From NCBI GenBank assembly GCA_021773395.1, contig JAJFKB010000002.1, positions 124,001 to 188,000 of the forward strand: a DNA stretch of 64,000 nt. Direction: 5' to 3'. The position numbers and the translations under genes were made by a program. The DNA is from Gammaproteobacteria bacterium (lineage in GTDB: Bacteria > Pseudomonadota > Gammaproteobacteria > Pseudomonadales > IMCC2047). Shown here in pieces: positions 63,814-64,000 of the stretch. Position 1 is the first letter of the stretch. Each line of letters begins with the position of its first letter. A model generated the notes under the pieces. It was not told the origin of the DNA and ran no database searches. It saw only the letters and a program-made list of their open reading frames with translations.

Positions 63814-64000
63814 CTAGGGTGCAAAAGCACTTTGTATGCCCGCTTCAAAAGGAATAGGAGGATGCCAGTCCAGGATTTCAATAGTGTGCGATATATCAAC
63901 AGTATAGCTTTCGGTAAGTCGTCTAACATCCCCTGACCTTCCCATCACTGCACCACACAAGTTTAACAACTTTACCGGGAAATAAATCAGCCTGCTTTCC
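63814..64000 (-). CDS. NAD-dependent epimerase/dehydratase, C-terminal part
   Basis: 62 codons of the C-terminus, stop TAG at 63814; the rest is beyond the window. LIYFPVKLLNLCGAVMGRSG, then RRLTESYTVDISHTIEILDW and HPPIPFEAGI match the end of extended-SDR sugar-nucleotide epimerases (WbpV/Gne-type). It is probably in one operon with the WecA-like gene, whose product uses its nucleotide-sugar product. Confidence 0.8.
   Translation of the reverse strand, partial: ESRLIYFPVKLLNLCGAVMGRSGDVRRLTESYTVDISHTIEILDWHPPIPFEAGIQSAFAP

Noticed and set aside
1-64000. CRISPR array or rRNA genes
   Set aside because: No series of regularly spaced direct repeats and no rRNA-like sequence was seen on reading the window.

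Overview
The window is the inner end of an integrative and conjugative element (ICE) joined to ordinary chromosome of a gammaproteobacterium. The chromosomal half carries gltBD, aceB, a RibB with a degenerate GTP cyclohydrolase domain, an ExbB/ExbD/TonB operon with a DUF3450 protein, olsBA-like ornithine-lipid genes, mltF, bolA, and small proteins resembling DUF5062 and DUF6316 families. This set suggests a free-living, probably aquatic member of the Cellvibrionales/Alteromonadales side of the class. That placement is inferred from gene content, not from a marker tree.

Positions 1 to about 31042 are the ICE, of the PFGI-1/SXT-like class (TIGR037xx families). Almost every backbone gene reads leftwards. 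From right to left they are: an FlhD/FlhC-like activator pair, a ParB-family protein, DUF2857, an STY4528-type replication protein, a TIGR03761 protein, a ParM-like actin with a small partner, DUF3577, RadC, a DUF6573-like protein, an internal tyrosine recombinase, PilL, and the mating-pair genes (TIGR03759, lytic transglycosylase, TIGR03765, TraD, TIGR03747, RAQPRD, TIGR03758, TIGR03745, TIGR03750, TIGR03746, TIGR03749). An Xis-like gene reads outwards, and the element ends at the 3' end of a tRNA-Asp gene. The other end and the site-specific integrase lie outside the window.

Two cargo islands interrupt the backbone. The first (2743-10392, between TIGR03747 and RAQPRD) is a six-gene run with 4-base overlaps or 12-base gaps: Xre antitoxin, RES toxin, DEDDh exonuclease, a 69-residue membrane protein, a 1267-residue TPR-like protein with PIN-like segments, and a 642-residue protein of unknown family. 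The membrane protein ends in, and the large protein begins with, nearly the same Gly/Asn-rich motif of about 21 residues (14 identical). This is the layout of bacterial amyloid-signalling effector/receptor pairs. I consider it the best candidate here for an undescribed defence system. The second island (about 17550-21265) is a SPARTA-type system (TIR-APAZ plus short Argonaute) framed by two copies of a 43-base hairpin.

From 31043 rightwards is chromosome: tRNA-Asp, tRNA-Val, queD, the TonB-type energy operon (31964-37153), aceB, ribBA, a DinB-like/NRDE pair, olsBA plus a YHS protein, mltF, a VWA/DnaJ pair, a transposase remnant, gltD-gltB, bolA, several small genes, and from 57180 an exopolysaccharide or O-antigen locus (epimerase, polyprenyl-phosphate sugar transferase, UDP-HexNAc dehydrogenase, WecA-like transferase and the end of a second epimerase).
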